From contig JAPKBZ010000031.1 in assembly GCA_028823175.1 (NCBI GenBank), positions 1 through 44,426 of the forward strand: a DNA stretch of 44,426 nucleotides, in the 5' to 3' direction. The notes under the pieces are model-generated. The model saw only the letters and a list, made by a program, of their open reading frames with translations, was not told the DNA's origin and ran no database searches. Below, piece after piece: positions 23,448 to 32,150 of the stretch. The DNA is from Myxococcota bacterium (lineage in GTDB: Bacteria > Myxococcota_A > UBA9160 > UBA4427). A program made the translations under genes and the position numbers. Position 1 is the stretch's first letter; every line of letters starts with the position of its first letter.

Positions 23448-26087
23448 ATGAGCCGCGCCGCCAAGGAGATTCGAGAAGATTTCCTGAGCTTCTTCGAAGA
23501 ACGTGGTCACCAGCGTGTCAAGAGCGCCTCGGTGGTTCCCGATTCAGACCCGACCCTGATGTTCGTGAACGCGGGGATGGTTCCCTTTAAGCGGGTTTTT
23601 CTGGGTGAAGAGAAGCGCGGTTATCACAGGGCGACTACCTCTCAGAAATGCATCCGTGTATCGGGGAAGCACAACGATCTCGAGAACGTTGGCCGGACTC
23701 CCAGGCACCATACCTTTTTCGAGATGCTGGGAAATTTTTCCTTCGGTGACTACTTCAAGATCGAGGCGATCGATTTTGCGTGGGAGTTGTTGACCGACAG
23801 GATGGGCATTTCGGCCGCAGATCTGGCCGTCTCCGTTTTTAGAGAAGATGACGAAGCGCACGAGCTCTGGAGCAATTCGATCGGCGTTCCGGACGAAAAG
23901 ATTTTTCGCCTCGATGAGAAAGAAAATTTCTGGGCGATGGGGGACACGGGTCCTTGTGGACCTTGTTCAGAGATCCACTTCGATTTTGGCCGCCCCGACA
24001 CCTGCACGAGTACGATTTGTGACCCCTCCTGCGAGTGCGGTCGCTGGCTCGAGTTGTGGAATCTTGTTTTTATGCAGTTCAACCGGGACGAGTCGGGAAC
24101 CATGCATCCCCTCCCGCGTCCATCCATCGATACCGGAGGAGGTCTGGAGCGCTGGGCCGCGGTTCTCCAGGGAGTGAAGAATAATTTTGACACCGATCTC
24201 TTCGCGGGAGTGCTCGCGAGAGCTCAAGACGTTTCGGGCGTTAGCCTGGGAGAATCCGAAGAGAAGGATGTCTCTTTGCGCGTGGCCGCCGACCATGCTC
24301 GGACCCTTGCGGTGATGATTGGCGATGGTGTTCTTCCGTCGAATGCCGGCCGGGGCTACGTACTGCGTCGGATTTTGAGAAGGGGCTCGCGTCACGGTGT
24401 GCTTCTGGGCGTGGAGGATCCCTTTCTCTACAAGGTGGCTGATGCAGCCATCGACGAATTGGGAGAGGCCTACCCCGATTTGGTCGAGCGACGAGAGTTT
24501 ATCCTGGGCCGCATCAAGCGCGACGAGGAACGATTTCTGACGACTCTTTCCAAGGGGCTACAGCTCCTAGAAGAAGAAATTCATGAAGCCAAGGAGAGAG
24601 GCGAGGTCTCGCTCGATGGTCAAACCGCCTTCAAGCTCTACGATACTTTCGGCTTCCCCCTCGATCTGACCGCCGACATCCTCGAGGGGCACGCGATGGA
24701 GGTCGATCAGGTCGGCTTCGATCGTTCGATGCAGGTCCAGCGAGAACGAGCTCGGGCAGCTTGGGCGGGAAGTGGTGATCAGGGAATCGCCGAGGTCTAC
24801 GGGCGGCTGGCCGGTCAGTTCCAGACTCGTTTTCTGGGATACGAGGCTACCGAAGCCGAGTCGAAAATCGTTGCCCTTCTGGTCGACGGGCAGCCCGTGA
24901 CAAACGTAAAAGAGGGCGATCAGGTCGAGGTCGTAGTCGAGGAAACTCCTTTCTACGCCGAGAGTGGTGGGCAAGTGGGTGACCAGGGAGTGCTCACGAC
25001 CGAGTCGGGCCGAATCCATGTCGAGGATACCCAGAAGCCGGTGGACGGCCTGTTTGTTCACAGGGGGACGGTTGCCCACGGGACACTCGAAGTCGATAGC
25101 GACGCATCTCTCTCGGTGGATCGTGATCTTCGCGCGGGTACAGTGAAAAATCACACAGGGACCCATTTGCTGCACTCCGCACTGCGGGAGGTGCTGGGCC
25201 CCCAGGCGATGCAAAAGGGATCCCGAGTCGGCCCCAATCGCTTGCGCTTCGATTTTACCCACGACTCTCCGCTCTCGGGCGACGAGCTCACGAAAATCGA
25301 AGATCGGGTCAATGAATGGATCGAGGCGAATTCGTCGGGGAACACCGAAGTCAAAAGTTATGACGAAGCAGTAGGAGGCGGAGCGGTAGCGATCTTCGAC
25401 GAAAAATATGGAGACGAAGTTCGTGTTGTGTCTTTTGGAGAGTGCAGCACTGAGCTCTGCGGGGGCACGCATGCCCAGGCGACCGGAGATCTCGGACTGC
25501 TGAAGGTGCTCTCGGAGACGGGTATCGCGGCGGGGGTTCGGCGCATCGAAGCGCTGACTGGTTTTGGAGCGCTGCAGCATATTCGGGAGCAAGAGAGCCT
25601 GTCCCGGGAGGCTGCGAATACCCTGAAGGTTTCCCTCGATGATCTGCCTGGTCGCGTCGAGAAAATGCTCGAGGACAACCGGCGACTCGAGCGCGAAATG
25701 GAGAGCCTGCGCGATGCGAGCCGCGGTTCGCAGACGTCGGACCTTCTGGCAGGCGTCAAAGAGGTCGACGGAGTCAAGGTATTGGGAGGCCGTACCCAAG
25801 GAGTCGATGCCAAGGCGATGCGTGGGATGGTCGACGAACTGCGCAATCAGCTGAAAACTGGAGTCGTTCTGCTGGTCGCCGAAAGTGAGGGCAAGGTTCT
25901 CCTGGCAGTCGGAGTGACAAAGGACCTGATCGGCCGATTCAAGGCAGGTGACCTGATTCGGGAAGTGGCCGGGGTCGTGGGCGGCGGGGGAGGCGGTCGT
26001 CCGGATTTCGCCCAGGCGGGTGGCAAGGATGCTTCAAAGATCGATGAGGCCATCGCTCTTTTCTACTCCCTGTGCGGAGTTGCTTGA
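23448..26087 (+). CDS. alaS: Alanyl-tRNA synthetase
   Basis: Class II synthetase that charges tRNA-Ala and edits mischarged Ser and Gly. 879 residues, normal size. The catalytic domain begins with IREDFLSFFEERGHQRV and contains MFVNAGMVPFK and RPSIDTGGGLERW. The editing domain carries the zinc-binding HTGTHLLH (from about 569) and CGGTH (from about 671). The C-terminal C-Ala segment ends GGGGGGRPDFAQAGGKD. ATG 23448 has CCAGGAG six bases upstream. The 213-base gap after pilT has no gene and no clear promoter. ispG starts 14 bases after its stop, so the two probably share a transcript. Confidence 0.97.
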   Translation: MSRAAKEIREDFLSFFEERGHQRVKSASVVPDSDPTLMFVNAGMVPFKRVFLGEEKRGYHRATTSQKCIRVSGKHNDLENVGRTPRHHTFFEMLGNFSFGDYFKIEAIDFAWELLTDRMGISAADLAVSVFREDDEAHELWSNSIGVPDEKIFRLDEKENFWAMGDTGPCGPCSEIHFDFGRPDTCTSTICDPSCECGRWLELWNLVFMQFNRDESGTMHPLPRPSIDTGGGLERWAAVLQGVKNNFDTDLFAGVLARAQDVSGVSLGESEEKDVSLRVAADHARTLAVMIGDGVLPSNAGRGYVLRRILRRGSRHGVLLGVEDPFLYKVADAAIDELGEAYPDLVERREFILGRIKRDEERFLTTLSKGLQLLEEEIHEAKERGEVSLDGQTAFKLYDTFGFPLDLTADILEGHAMEVDQVGFDRSMQVQRERARAAWAGSGDQGIAEVYGRLAGQFQTRFLGYEATEAESKIVALLVDGQPVTNVKEGDQVEVVVEETPFYAESGGQVGDQGVLTTESGRIHVEDTQKPVDGLFVHRGTVAHGTLEVDSDASLSVDRDLRAGTVKNHTGTHLLHSALREVLGPQAMQKGSRVGPNRLRFDFTHDSPLSGDELTKIEDRVNEWIEANSSGNTEVKSYDEAVGGGAVAIFDEKYGDEVRVVSFGECSTELCGGTHAQATGDLGLLKVLSETGIAAGVRRIEALTGFGALQHIREQESLSREAANTLKVSLDDLPGRVEKMLEDNRRLEREMESLRDASRGSQTSDLLAGVKEVDGVKVLGGRTQGVDAKAMRGMVDELRNQLKTGVVLLVAESEGKVLLAVGVTKDLIGRFKAGDLIREVAGVVGGGGGGRPDFAQAGGKDASKIDEAIALFYSLCGVA

Positions 26088-26101
26088 GGGGCCTGGTTGA
26101 A

Positions 26102-28132
26102 ATGGTGGCGGAAAATTCCTTTGTTCTAGACCCATGGGTCGGCCGTCGACGCTTGACCCGGGAGGTCAGCGTTGGTTCTTTGGGCTTGGGAGGCGAGAAT
26201 CCGATTCGCCTGCAGTCCATGACGAATACCGACACCATGGATACCCGCGCGACGGTCGACCAAATCGAGCGTCTCGTCGCCGCTGGCTGCGAGATCGCAA
26301 GAGTGACAGCCCCCTCGATTCGTGATGCCGAGAACCTGCGCGCGATCAGAGCCATGTTGAATGAGCGACGAGTAGAGGTTCCCCTAGTCGCGGATATTCA
26401 CTTCACCCCAAACGCGGCGATGATTGCGGCCGAGTGTGTAGAGAAGGTTCGGGTCAACCCCGGCAACTACGCAGACAAAAAGAAGTTCGAGGTTCGCGAA
26501 TATACCGATCCGGAATATGCCGACGAGCTTTCTCGCGTAGGGGATCGCTTCAGGCCCCTGGTACTTCGTTGCAAGCAAAATGGCGTGGCGATGCGCATCG
26601 GAACCAACCACGGATCACTCTCTGATAGGGTCATGAACCGTTATGGGGATTCGCCGCGAGGGATGGTCGAAAGCGCGCTGGAATTCCTGGACGTCTGCGA
26701 GGCCGAATCGTATTACGACGTCATTTTCAGTATGAAGTCATCCAATGCCCACATCGCCATTCAGGCCTACCGTTTGCTGGCATCCCGTCTGCACGAAAGG
26801 GGAGGGGGGCTCCCCAGTTACCCCTTTCACTTGGGGGTGACCGAAGCGGGCGATGCTGAAGACGGCCGAATCAAGAGCGCTATCGGCATCGGTTCGCTTT
26901 TGGAAGACGGCATAGGTGACACGATTCGAGTCTCCTTGACCGAAGACCCGGTTCGGGAAATTCCGGTGGCCGAGAAAATTGCGCGGCGTGCCGAGCAGGC
27001 ATGGCTGGGCGATGTCAATCGAAGCAGTTCGGCGCCTGGGGTCGCCCTTGCGATGGATCCCTTTTCCCACGTGCGTCGGGAAACCACACGGGTTGAAATG
27101 GGAAAGCTTGGCGTGGGTGGATCGGAGCCGGTACGTGTCGAACTCGAACTCGTCGACCCCGGTGCCTTGGCGGACTCAACCCAATCGCTTCGAGATTTTT
27201 TGGCTGCCCTGGACTCCGTTGAGGGAATCGCGTGCGAGTCGTTGCTGCTCAGCCTTCGGGGGAGCGATTTCGCCTCTCCGTTCGCCGAAATCGCTCGCTC
27301 TTTGGGCCAACTCGGTTCCGACCTTCCACTCTCCATGCGGGTCTCTGCGGGGGAACTGGGCTCCAACTTCGAGTTTCCGGCTGAATGTGCCCGAGTGGTC
27401 GTCGATGTCACTCTCGAGGACTCCGCTGAGTCTTTCGGCAGGATTTCCGAAGCTGCCGCCCAGACGGACACCGTCCTGGAATATTGTCTGCGGGTAGGCT
27501 TCGACGAACTCGCGGTCCTCGTCGATCGAATTCTGAAAGCGATCCCGGAAGATCCCCAAGCGGTATTGGGTTTTTCCTTGGAAGGCCCGCGCTCGGTTCA
27601 TGGAGTTCGCCTTCTCGCATCGCTTCTCGAGGACCGAGGGGCCGGTCATCAGGCAATCGTGCTGAGGCATTCCCTGGCGGGGGGCGAGAATAGCGAGGCT
27701 GACTTGATCGAAGCGTCCATTGCCATGGGGGGGCCACTCTGCGATGGAATCGGCGATATGCTCTCCCTTCGGAACTTCTCAGACCCGGCGAGTGCACTCG
27801 ACCTTTCATATAGAATTCTCCAGGGTGCGAGGCTCCGGACGACTCGAACCGAGTACATTTCGTGCCCTTCCTGTGGCCGAACACTCTTCGATCTGGAAGA
27901 AACGACCGCTCGCATCAAATCCGTTACTTCCCACCTGAAGGGCGTCAAAATCGCTGTCATGGGATGCATCGTAAACGGCCCGGGCGAAATGGCCGATGCT
28001 GATTTCGGTTATGTGGGTGCAGGGCCCGGGGTCGTGACCCTCTATGCCGGTCAGCAGGTCGTCGCCAGGAATATTCCCGAGCAGGATGCGGCCGACCGCC
28101 TGCTAGCCCTGATCGCCGATCACGACTCCTAG
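26102..28132 (+). CDS. ispG: 4-hydroxy-3-methylbut-2-enyl diphosphate synthase, long three-domain form
   Basis: Penultimate enzyme of the MEP isoprenoid route; reduces the cyclic diphosphate MEcPP to HMBPP with a 4Fe-4S cluster. 676 residues against about 370 for the E. coli type. N-terminal TIM barrel (about 1-290, with VADIHFTPNAAM and RVNPGNYADKKKF), an inserted second barrel-like domain (about 300-560) as in plant, chlamydial and Bacteroidetes enzymes, and the C-terminal domain with CPSCGRTLFD and MGCIVNGPGEMADAD, supplying three Cys and one Glu to the cluster. ATG 26102 follows GAGGGG; a GTG ten codons earlier overlaps alaS. The stop shares a CTAG palindrome with the convergent cvpA. Confidence 0.95.
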   Translation: MVAENSFVLDPWVGRRRLTREVSVGSLGLGGENPIRLQSMTNTDTMDTRATVDQIERLVAAGCEIARVTAPSIRDAENLRAIRAMLNERRVEVPLVADIHFTPNAAMIAAECVEKVRVNPGNYADKKKFEVREYTDPEYADELSRVGDRFRPLVLRCKQNGVAMRIGTNHGSLSDRVMNRYGDSPRGMVESALEFLDVCEAESYYDVIFSMKSSNAHIAIQAYRLLASRLHERGGGLPSYPFHLGVTEAGDAEDGRIKSAIGIGSLLEDGIGDTIRVSLTEDPVREIPVAEKIARRAEQAWLGDVNRSSSAPGVALAMDPFSHVRRETTRVEMGKLGVGGSEPVRVELELVDPGALADSTQSLRDFLAALDSVEGIACESLLLSLRGSDFASPFAEIARSLGQLGSDLPLSMRVSAGELGSNFEFPAECARVVVDVTLEDSAESFGRISEAAAQTDTVLEYCLRVGFDELAVLVDRILKAIPEDPQAVLGFSLEGPRSVHGVRLLASLLEDRGAGHQAIVLRHSLAGGENSEADLIEASIAMGGPLCDGIGDMLSLRNFSDPASALDLSYRILQGARLRTTRTEYISCPSCGRTLFDLEETTARIKSVTSHLKGVKIAVMGCIVNGPGEMADADFGYVGAGPGVVTLYAGQQVVARNIPEQDAADRLLALIADHDS

Positions 28133-28653
28133 AGGAGTTCGCTGGGATCCGGCAGCTCGGGCATGGACTGAATCTTGTCGCCCATGTAGGACCGAATGGA
28201 ATCGTAGGCGGCGACGCTACGAGAGCCGTCGATGGAGGGGTGTTCCCGCCCGAAAATTAAGGTAGCCCCAAGAACGACCAGGATGGAAATAAGCACTCCC
28301 TCGGCCATTCCGAGCAGTGCGCCACCCGATCGGTCCAGCCAGTTCAGGCCGGCGGCACGCACACCGCGTTGAACAGCCCTGCTGGCCAGGGTAATCGCGA
28401 TGATCGTTCCTATCCCGAGTGCGCTGCCCGCAAGCCAGGGGGCGAGCCCGGGCCCGACGGCGCCCTGAGTCAGCTCCTGGAGAGCGTTGGAAGCGGTGGG
28501 AGTTCCGTAACGCGCAGCAAGGACCGCCGCTCCGAGGCCCACCATGGAAAGGCTCTCTCTCACCATGCCTATAAAAATGCCCCGGGTGATCCCAATCAGG
28601 AGAATGACAAGAACGGTTCCGTCGAGGAGCGTTAGTGCGCCCTCGCCTCCCAT
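28129..28653 (-). CDS. cvpA: CvpA family inner-membrane protein
   Basis: 174 residues with about four hydrophobic segments: LLDGTVLVILLIGITRGIF (9-27), a Gly/Ala-rich second, GSALGIGTIIAITLASRAV (third), and GALLGMAEGVLISILVVLGA (fourth), with the conserved small-residue pattern of the colicin V production protein family. A short polar tail ends PELPDPSELL. Function in most bacteria is unclear; it has been linked to envelope stress and bile tolerance in enterobacteria. It has an excellent GGAGGAG site. It runs convergent to ispG, overlapping it by four bases, and lies 102 bases downstream of bamD on the same strand. Confidence 0.88.
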   Translation of the reverse strand: MGGEGALTLLDGTVLVILLIGITRGIFIGMVRESLSMVGLGAAVLAARYGTPTASNALQELTQGAVGPGLAPWLAGSALGIGTIIAITLASRAVQRGVRAAGLNWLDRSGGALLGMAEGVLISILVVLGATLIFGREHPSIDGSRSVAAYDSIRSYMGDKIQSMPELPDPSELL

Positions 28654-28755
28654 GCTTCTCCTCCCGCTGCAGCCCGCTTCTCGGTCTGATGATGTGCGTG
28701 GTGCTAAGTTGTCTTTCGATCCGGGGCGCCGAGGAGCCCAAGGTTCTTGCCCGCC

Positions 28756-29571
28756 CTATTCAGCCCCGGCAATACGTTCGGCCGCTCGCTCTGCATCGGG
28801 AGAGCTCGAAAAATTTTCCACAACAACATGGTAGAGCCGTAGCGCCTCATCGATGCGTTTCATTTCCTCGTAACAGAGCCCGAGTTTGTAGAGGGCCTCA
28901 GCGTCGCTTCCGAGCCCAGGATAATCGTCGAGGACTCTCCTGAAACGAGTCGCCGCGGATTGGTATTGAGTTCGATCTAGGTAGAAATCGCCAATCTCCA
29001 TCATGTAGTCGGCGAGCTGAATGCGCAACTGGTGCAGGATCACTTCGCCTTCCTGGGTTGCAGGGGCGTAGGGATACCGAGTGCTGAGCATCTCAAGGTA
29101 CCTGAGGGCTTCTCGGGTTGAGGTTTGGTCACGGTCGATGGATTCGATCTGGTTGTAATAACAGAGCGCAGATCGCAAAATTGTGTAGGGAACCTTCGGA
29201 TGCTGGGGGTGCAGATCCGCGAACCCCCGATAATAGGAGAGAGCCTCCTCGTAGTTGCCCTCTTCGAAATAGGTATCGGCGATCTTGATCTGGGCCTCGG
29301 TCTCGTATTTGCTGTAAGGGTAGTTGTCGATGATCGCTTGAAAGGGTTCCCGGGCGCGGTTGTAGTTGATCCAGGTGTAGACGCCCAGGATCTTGCGCCC
29401 CTTGAGCGATTCGAGTCCTTGGGCGTAGAGTTCGTCGGCGGGTGCCACGTCCTCGAACCCCGAGGAGTTCGTCGAGCAGCCGTAAAGAAAGACCAGGCAG
29501 ACGGCCAGAAGGAGGCCGGGGCCGAGTCTTGTGTCGATGCGGTCGATGCGGTCGATGCAAAGGGGGTTCAT
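28756..29571 (-). CDS. bamD: Outer-membrane assembly lipoprotein BamD
   Basis: TPR-type lipoprotein of the beta-barrel assembly machine. 271 residues. Lipoprotein signal: hydrophobic LLLAVCLVFLYGC with the acylated Cys at 32. The mature part contains five TPR-like helical repeats, with YSKYETEAQIKIADTYFEEG, YEEALSYYRGFADLHPQHP and FYLDRTQYQSAATRFRRVL typical of BamD. The region before the hydrophobic core is unusual: three Ile-Asp-Arg repeats, encoded by 9-bp direct repeats, give a net-neutral stretch where positive charge is expected. There is no clear ribosome site. It is divergent from the small acidic gene at 29731 and upstream of cvpA. Confidence 0.92.
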   Translation of the reverse strand: MNPLCIDRIDRIDTRLGPGLLLAVCLVFLYGCSTNSSGFEDVAPADELYAQGLESLKGRKILGVYTWINYNRAREPFQAIIDNYPYSKYETEAQIKIADTYFEEGNYEEALSYYRGFADLHPQHPKVPYTILRSALCYYNQIESIDRDQTSTREALRYLEMLSTRYPYAPATQEGEVILHQLRIQLADYMMEIGDFYLDRTQYQSAATRFRRVLDDYPGLGSDAEALYKLGLCYEEMKRIDEALRLYHVVVENFSSSPDAERAAERIAGAE

Positions 29572-29684
29572 GGCAGGCCGAGTCTACCCAAGGACGCTTC
29601 TAGGGGGTTGAAAAACGCTTCCCCGGCCCGTGTTCTCTGGCGGCCCCCCGCCGGGTGCGATCTGCTAGGGTTGGGCCCCCTTAC

Positions 29685-29701
29685 CCGCCCCCCGTGGGCG
29701 G
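29685..29701 (+). promoter_or_regulatory. GC hairpin in the bamD / 29731 gap
   Basis: CCGCCC (29685-29690) pairs with GGGCGG (29696-29701) over a five-base loop, 14 bases before the GAGGAGG ribosome site of the small gene. A second hairpin, GGCGG/CCGCC, lies near 29640. No convincing promoter was found in this divergent gap. Confidence 0.4.
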
Positions 29702-29730
29702 ATAAGTGTCTTTTGAGGAGGAAAGAGCCG

Positions 29731-29955
29731 ATGAATCTCGAGGCTGAACGCAAGCTGAAATTTGACCGCCGGATGGCAGGACGTCCGGGCTGGGCCGGAG
29801 AAGAAGAATTTAAAGCGGAACTGGCCTCGTTGCCCGATTCCGCGGAGAAGGCTGCCGACGAGACCGACGAGACCGACGACGCCGACACCGCCGCTGATAG
29901 CGACACCGCCGCAGAGGCGCCGACATCGGTCTTCGATTCGGCGGACGAGATCTAA
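29731..29955 (+). CDS. Small acidic protein of unknown function
   Basis: 74 residues from an ATG with a strong TGAGGAGGAAAG site, which argues for real translation. The N-terminal half is basic and amphipathic (MNLEAERKLKFDRRMAGRPG), followed by WAGEEEFKAELASLP, and the C-terminal half is a run of Asp, Glu, Thr and Ala (ADETDETDDADTAADSDTA) that looks disordered. No recognisable domain, membrane segment or signal peptide. It is divergent from bamD and lies 95 bases before a CDP-alcohol phosphatidyltransferase. A longer frame upstream on this strand runs antisense to bamD and is not real. The charge split resembles small adaptor or chaperone-binding proteins, but that is only an impression. 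Confidence 0.7.
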   Translation: MNLEAERKLKFDRRMAGRPGWAGEEEFKAELASLPDSAEKAADETDETDDADTAADSDTAAEAPTSVFDSADEI

Positions 29956-30050
29956 AACCCCTTACTTTCCGGATGTTTAAGTCACTTTTGGGCCAAAGGA
30001 CAAGAGTGCGCAACCCGAGGGGCCCGGTCCAGCCGGGTGAGACGTAGCCC

Positions 30051-30662
30051 GTGATCAAGGAAAAATTCGGCCATAAGCTCGATCAGTGGGTTGTGACAGC
30101 GCTGCCCTTTCTTTTCAGGGGGCGCATCGATCCCAACCTGCTGACGATTCTGGGGGCGATGGTCTGCCTCGTCGCCGCCGCCGCGTTCGGGGCGGGCCAG
30201 TTCTTGGCAGGCGCGATTCTGCTCGCCTTTGGTGGGTTGTGTGATCTCGTGGATGGCGTTGTGGCCCGCCATCAGGGGGTCGCGAGCAAGTTCGGTGCTT
30301 TCCTCGACTCGACCCTGGACCGCCTCGTGGATATGGCCGTGATGTTGGGCCTGATCATCCACTTCGCCATGGCGGGAGATCAAATGACCACTCTTGTGGC
30401 CGCCACCGGACTGACCTCCAGCATTTTGACATCCTACACCCGCGCTCGGGCCGAATCCCTTGATCTCATCCTCGACGGAGGCGTGGTGGAGAGGGGCGAG
30501 CGGATCGGGCTTCTGATTGCGGGAGGCGCGTTGGGTCTGATGGTCCCCGCACTCTGGGTTCTAGCGGTGGGCTCGTCGGCGACGGTGGTCCAGCGTTTCG
30601 AGAGCGCCCGGCAGTCCCTGGATTCCCAGGAGGAGCCCTCGGCTGTGCAGGGTCGAGACTGA
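30051..30662 (+). CDS. CDP-alcohol phosphatidyltransferase family protein
   Basis: Integral-membrane enzyme that transfers a phosphatidyl group from CDP-diacylglycerol to an alcohol. 203 residues with about six hydrophobic segments. The family motif is complete: D65-L-V-D68-G69 then A72-R73, G82, D86 and D90 (CDLVDGVVARHQGVASKF, then GAFLDSTLD). Whether the acceptor is glycerol phosphate (PgsA-like), inositol phosphate or another alcohol cannot be read; the length and N-terminus are nearer to the archaeal/PIS-like branch than to PssA. GTG start. It ends one base before the GAGGAGG site of the DUF1844 gene. With pgpA elsewhere in the window it could take part in phosphatidylglycerol synthesis. 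Confidence 0.88.
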   Translation: MIKEKFGHKLDQWVVTALPFLFRGRIDPNLLTILGAMVCLVAAAAFGAGQFLAGAILLAFGGLCDLVDGVVARHQGVASKFGAFLDSTLDRLVDMAVMLGLIIHFAMAGDQMTTLVAATGLTSSILTSYTRARAESLDLILDGGVVERGERIGLLIAGGALGLMVPALWVLAVGSSATVVQRFESARQSLDSQEEPSAVQGRD

Positions 30663-30673
30663 GGAGGTGGCTG

Positions 30674-30976
30674 ATGGCCGATGAGTCGGGAGCAGGGGCG
30701 AGCGACCAGCCCAAAGCCTCCTCGGAACTGCCCGCCATCGATTTTTCGACTTTCGTGCTCTCCCTGTCGACAACGGCTCTCTACCAGATGGGCCTCCTCG
30801 CCGACCCGGAGACCCACGAAAAGGCCTCTCCGAACCGGGAGATCGCCCAGCAGACCATCTACGCCCTCGAGATGCTGAGGGAGAAGACCCGTGGCAATCT
30901 CGAGGACGAAGAGGCCAAGTTGCTCGATAGCCTGCTCTACGAGCTTCGCCTGCGCTTCGTCGAACTCGACGCCTAG
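30674..30976 (+). CDS. DUF1844 domain protein
   Basis: 100 residues, matching the DUF1844 family by its core: DFSTFVLSLSTTALYQMGLL, then the paired helices AQQTIYALEMLREKTRGNL and AKLLDSLLYELRLRFVEL. The N-terminal 20 residues are polar and variable. No catalytic residues or membrane segment are apparent. The family is common in deltaproteobacteria and Acidobacteria, often beside lipid or isoprenoid genes, and its role is unknown. Strong GAGGAGG ribosome site; ispE begins nine bases after the stop, so the three genes from 30051 to 31945 look like one operon. Confidence 0.88.
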   Translation: MADESGAGASDQPKASSELPAIDFSTFVLSLSTTALYQMGLLADPETHEKASPNREIAQQTIYALEMLREKTRGNLEDEEAKLLDSLLYELRLRFVELDA

Positions 30977-30985
30977 GGGGGGCCG

Positions 30986-31945
30986 GTGAAAGCCCGAGCT
31001 GACTTCGCCCGTGTTTCCGGTCGGTTGGATCTCGTGGCGCCAGCCAAGCTGAATCTCGGATTGAGGGTCGTGGGTCGCCGGGCCGACGGCTACCACTTGA
31101 TCGAGAGCCTTTTTGTGCCCCTCGACTTGGTCGACGAACTGCGCGTCGAGGTGACCCCGGCGGATCAACCCACGGTTCGCCTGAAGAGCTCGGTGGCGGC
31201 CGACGCGCTCGGCGTCCCCGCCGCGCTCCCCCCTGGAGCTGAGAATTTGGCCCAGAGGGCGGCGGAGGGTTTTCTGCGGGCGGCCGGCCTCTCGTGGTCG
31301 GTATCCCTGGAACTGCTCAAGCGGATCCCGGTCGCCGCCGGCCTGGGCGGCGGCTCGAGCGACGCGGGTGCGGTGCTCCGGGCTCTCGATGCCCTGGCAC
31401 CCGGGGCTCTGAGCCGGCGTCGCTTGGCGGCGCTGGGGCTCTCCCTGGGTGCGGACGTTCCCTTCTTTCTCTCCCCAAGCCCGGCCCTGGTGGAGGGGGT
31501 TGGGGAGCGGGTGACCCCCATCGGCGGGCTTCCCCCGCTCTGCCTCGTCCTGGCGAATCCGGGCCAAGGCCTGTCCACCGCCCGGGTATTCGCGGCTTTC
31601 AGTTCCCACCGCGATGCGTTGACGCGGGCCGGGTCAGGCTCTACGCTGCGGTCCCTCTCGGATTGGCTGGCTGAGGATCCAGGGGATTCGGAGGGCCGTG
31701 CGCGTCGGCTGGCCGAGTTGCTCGAAAATGATCTTGAGGAAGCCGCGCGCCGCTTGTGCCCCGAGATCGGTCAAATTCAGGCTTGCCTGGCGGAAATGGG
31801 TGCTCAGGCGGTGGGTATGTCCGGGAGCGGTGCGACCAGTTTTGGTGTCTTCTCGACCCCATCGGAGGCGAAAAGCGCGATCAGAAATATGACCCTGCGG
31901 GGAGATGGTTGGGCACGGCTCGCTGGGACGTCGCCCGCTCGGTAA
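30986..31945 (+). CDS. ispE: 4-diphosphocytidyl-2-C-methyl-D-erythritol kinase
   Basis: GHMP kinase of the MEP isoprenoid pathway that phosphorylates CDP-methylerythritol. 319 residues. The substrate segment APAKLNLGLRVVGRRADGYH (19-38) holds catalytic K21; the ATP loop IPVAAGLGGGSSDAGAVLRA (114-133) holds catalytic D126; GMSGSGATSFGVF is the third GHMP motif. The GTG start follows a G-rich ribosome site. The internal stretch around residues 200-230 is a little longer than in E. coli. A tRNA-Gln gene and prs follow, the standard deltaproteobacterial order. Together with ispG the window supplies two steps of the same pathway. Confidence 0.95.
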   Translation: MKARADFARVSGRLDLVAPAKLNLGLRVVGRRADGYHLIESLFVPLDLVDELRVEVTPADQPTVRLKSSVAADALGVPAALPPGAENLAQRAAEGFLRAAGLSWSVSLELLKRIPVAAGLGGGSSDAGAVLRALDALAPGALSRRRLAALGLSLGADVPFFLSPSPALVEGVGERVTPIGGLPPLCLVLANPGQGLSTARVFAAFSSHRDALTRAGSGSTLRSLSDWLAEDPGDSEGRARRLAELLENDLEEAARRLCPEIGQIQACLAEMGAQAVGMSGSGATSFGVFSTPSEAKSAIRNMTLRGDGWARLAGTSPAR

Positions 31946-32015
31946 GATCTCCCCCAGGCCCGGAACCCAGAGTGGTGACGGGTGAGTGGAGGAGCTGGCG
32001 GGTTCAGGTCACTGC

Positions 32016-32090
<75 letters not shown>

Positions 32091-32150
32091 GGCCACCCCA
32101 AGGTGAATCGGTCGGGCTCGGAACTCTCTGGGTAGAACGAAAGCATAGGC

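Noticed and set aside
24567..25799. 410-codon minus-strand frame opposite alaS
   Set aside because: Typical shadow of a high-G+C gene; no motifs, no ribosome site.
29125..29730. Upstream extension of the small acidic gene
   Set aside because: It runs antisense to bamD, and the strong ribosome site fixes the start at 29731.
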